Positions 62,890 to 64,000 of a DNA stretch of 64,000 nucleotides are shown one piece after another; the stretch's first letter is position 1; the number at the start of each line of letters is the position of its first letter. The stretch spans positions 1,550,001 through 1,614,000 of the forward strand of contig NZ_CP079869.1 of the NCBI RefSeq assembly GCF_025263265.1, written 5' to 3'. The notes under the pieces were generated by a model. The model saw only the letters and a list, made by a program, of their open reading frames with translations. It was not told where the DNA came from and searched no databases. Both the position numbers and the translations under genes were made by a program. Origin of the DNA: Mycobacterium sp. SMC-4 (GTDB taxonomy: Bacteria > Actinomycetota > Actinomycetes > Mycobacteriales > Mycobacteriaceae).

Positions 62890-64000
62890 GTCAGGGCTGC
62901 GGACGTTCGCTCGGAGTCATTGTGTTCAGGGATGTTTCGGGGACGGCCGTCGACGCGCAGGAAGCTGCCGGTGCGCTGCCTTCCGAGCAGATCACTGCGG
63001 TGTCCATCGGCGAACACGGTGCGGCCGGCGACCATGACCTCCTTCACGGTGGCGTCGTTGCGGTTGACCATCCGCCGCAAGCCGCCGTAGGCATCGATCG
63101 GCGCTTCGTGATACGTGTCGAGAGACGAGTCGAGCCGCTCGGGATCCACGACGACGACATCGGCCCAATCGCCGACGCGCAGATGCCCCGCGTCGAGTCG
63201 ATACCAGTCGGCCAGTTCGCCGGTGAGCCGGTGGACCGCGCGTTCGACGGTCATGAACTCCTGGCCGGCGCGCTCGGCATCCCGAACATGACGCAGCAGG
63301 CGCAGCCCGCAGTTGTAGAACGCCATGTTGCGCAGGTGTGCTCCGGCGTCGGAGAACCCCATCTGAATACCGTTCTTGACGGCGAGTTGGCGGAGCATCT
63401 TCGGACGGTGATTCGAGATCGTGGTACGCCACCGCAGGTTGTTGCCGTGCTCAAGAACGAGGTCCAGGAACGCGTCCACCGGGTGCAGGCCGCCACGCTC
63501 CACACCGACGTCGCCGAATGACTTGCTCATCACCGTCTGGTCGGGACAGGACACGATCTCGGCGTCGAAGAAGTCACGATGCCAGGCGCGCGGTCCGAAC
63601 TTGCTGTCGTAATCCTTGCGGAAGGCTCGGCGGTACTGCTCGTCCTTGATCAGCGCATTGCGTTCCAGTTCGGTCTTGAGGTGCAGCGCTGCGGCGCCCG
63701 AGCCGAACTCCTCGAAGATGACCAGGTCGATACCGTCTGCGTACACCTCGAACGGAACCGGCAGGTGTTGAAACCGCATGTCGCCGCCGAGGCGGTTGGC
63801 CATCGCGGCAAGAGCCACGGTGAGCCACATGCCAAGGGGCGCCGACTTCATGTCGGCCGCCGCCAGCAGACTTGTCTTCAGCCGTGGGCGGCCGAAACCG
63901 ACCGACTGCAAGGCCTGCGACACGATGTTGTGCGGGTGGGTGATGTCCGGACCGGACTGCAACGCGCGGTCGCGCGTGCGCAGCATCGACTTGAGGCGAC
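62886..64000 (-). CDS. Amidohydrolase, N-acyl-D-amino-acid-deacylase type, 5' end outside window
   Basis: C-terminal part, about 371 residues, of a TIM-barrel metal-dependent amidohydrolase. The frame stays open to the window edge, and family members are usually about 550-590 residues, so about 200 are missing. Visible: SNHRPKMLRQLAVKNGIQMG, the metal-site Asp in GFSDAGAHLRNM, LTGELADWYRLDAGHLRVGD and the ADVVVVDPERLD segment of the C-terminal beta sandwich. The first ATG at 63986 is internal. Substrate not assignable. Confidence 0.87.
   Translation of the reverse strand, partial: RLKSMLRTRDRALQSGPDITHPHNIVSQALQSVGFGRPRLKTSLLAAADMKSAPLGMWLTVALAAMANRLGGDMRFQHLPVPFEVYADGIDLVIFEEFGSGAAALHLKTELERNALIKDEQYRRAFRKDYDSKFGPRAWHRDFFDAEIVSCPDQTVMSKSFGDVGVERGGLHPVDAFLDLVLEHGNNLRWRTTISNHRPKMLRQLAVKNGIQMGFSDAGAHLRNMAFYNCGLRLLRHVRDAERAGQEFMTVERAVHRLTGELADWYRLDAGHLRVGDWADVVVVDPERLDSSLDTYHEAPIDAYGGLRRMVNRNDATVKEVMVAGRTVFADGHRSDLLGRQRTGSFLRVDGRPRNIPEHNDSERTSAALT

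Noticed and set aside
56660..64000. Genomic island integrated at the 3' end of ssrA
   Set aside because: The catabolic genes downstream look accessory, but there is no integrase, no second copy of the tmRNA 3' end as an attachment site, and no clear change in base composition.

Overview
The window is high-GC DNA from a mycobacterium, most likely an environmental, fast-growing type (Mycolicibacterium-like). The evidence is gene content and order. A complete nuoA-N operon is present, as are the FprA, prfB, mscS, proline-rich protein, ftsE, ftsX, smpB and ssrA block, an antigen-85 mycolyltransferase, FadE23/FadE24, HisN, an F420-type oxidoreductase, and an aofH/hpx plus Rv3167c-Rv3169-like group. 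Relative to the M. tuberculosis order the nuo region reads inverted, and the stretches between conserved blocks hold genes for lipid, ketone and aromatic catabolism.

Layout. 1-13.2 kb: a 5'-truncated Baeyer-Villiger monooxygenase (BVMO) coupled to a hydroxysteroid-type SDR; a large LuxR-family ATPase regulator; an MDR reductase; an alpha/beta hydrolase; a flavin amine oxidase; an EthA-like BVMO; then Rv3169-like and Rv3168-like genes divergent from a TetR regulator. 13.2-29.4 kb: respiratory complex I on the minus strand with an enoyl-CoA hydratase behind nuoN. 29.5-31.1 kb: a degenerate response regulator, a SnoaL-like protein and a methyltransferase. 31.1-38.7 kb: an eight-gene minus-strand catabolic operon with overlapping or closely spaced genes. 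38.9-41.1 kb: a TetR-controlled flavin/F420 oxidoreductase group. 41.4-48.8 kb: antigen 85, an AcuI-type reductase, fadE23/fadE24, hisN, a small membrane protein and fprA. 49.0-56.7 kb: prfB, mscS, a proline-rich membrane protein, ftsE-ftsX-smpB, a GGDEF-EAL protein, and tmRNA with its own promoter and terminator. 56.7-64.0 kb: an esterase/Rieske/PF10118 operon divergent from a second 4-hydroxyacetophenone-type BVMO, an epoxide-hydrolase-like protein, and an amidohydrolase cut by the window end.

How the genes work together. The strongest candidate for an undescribed system is the operon at 31083-38670. A homogentisate-dioxygenase-like cupin, an alpha/beta hydrolase, a CaiB-type CoA-transferase and an HMG-CoA-lyase-like enzyme sit in one transcription unit with a TetR regulator and an acyl-CoA dehydrogenase / APH-type kinase / small DUF6285-like triplet. 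That triplet resembles the LvaC/LvaA/LvaB module that processes 4-hydroxyacyl-CoAs through a phosphorylated intermediate. A sigma-70-like promoter overlapped by a perfect 11-bp inverted repeat lies just upstream. Two further operator-like inverted repeats lie at other TetR or catabolic promoters, and a direct-repeat/inverted-repeat array lies upstream of fadE24. Six genes show a -10 hexamer placed so that transcription would begin at or within a base or two of the start codon, which predicts leaderless mRNAs.

All functions are read from sequence motifs and remembered family features. No database search was run.
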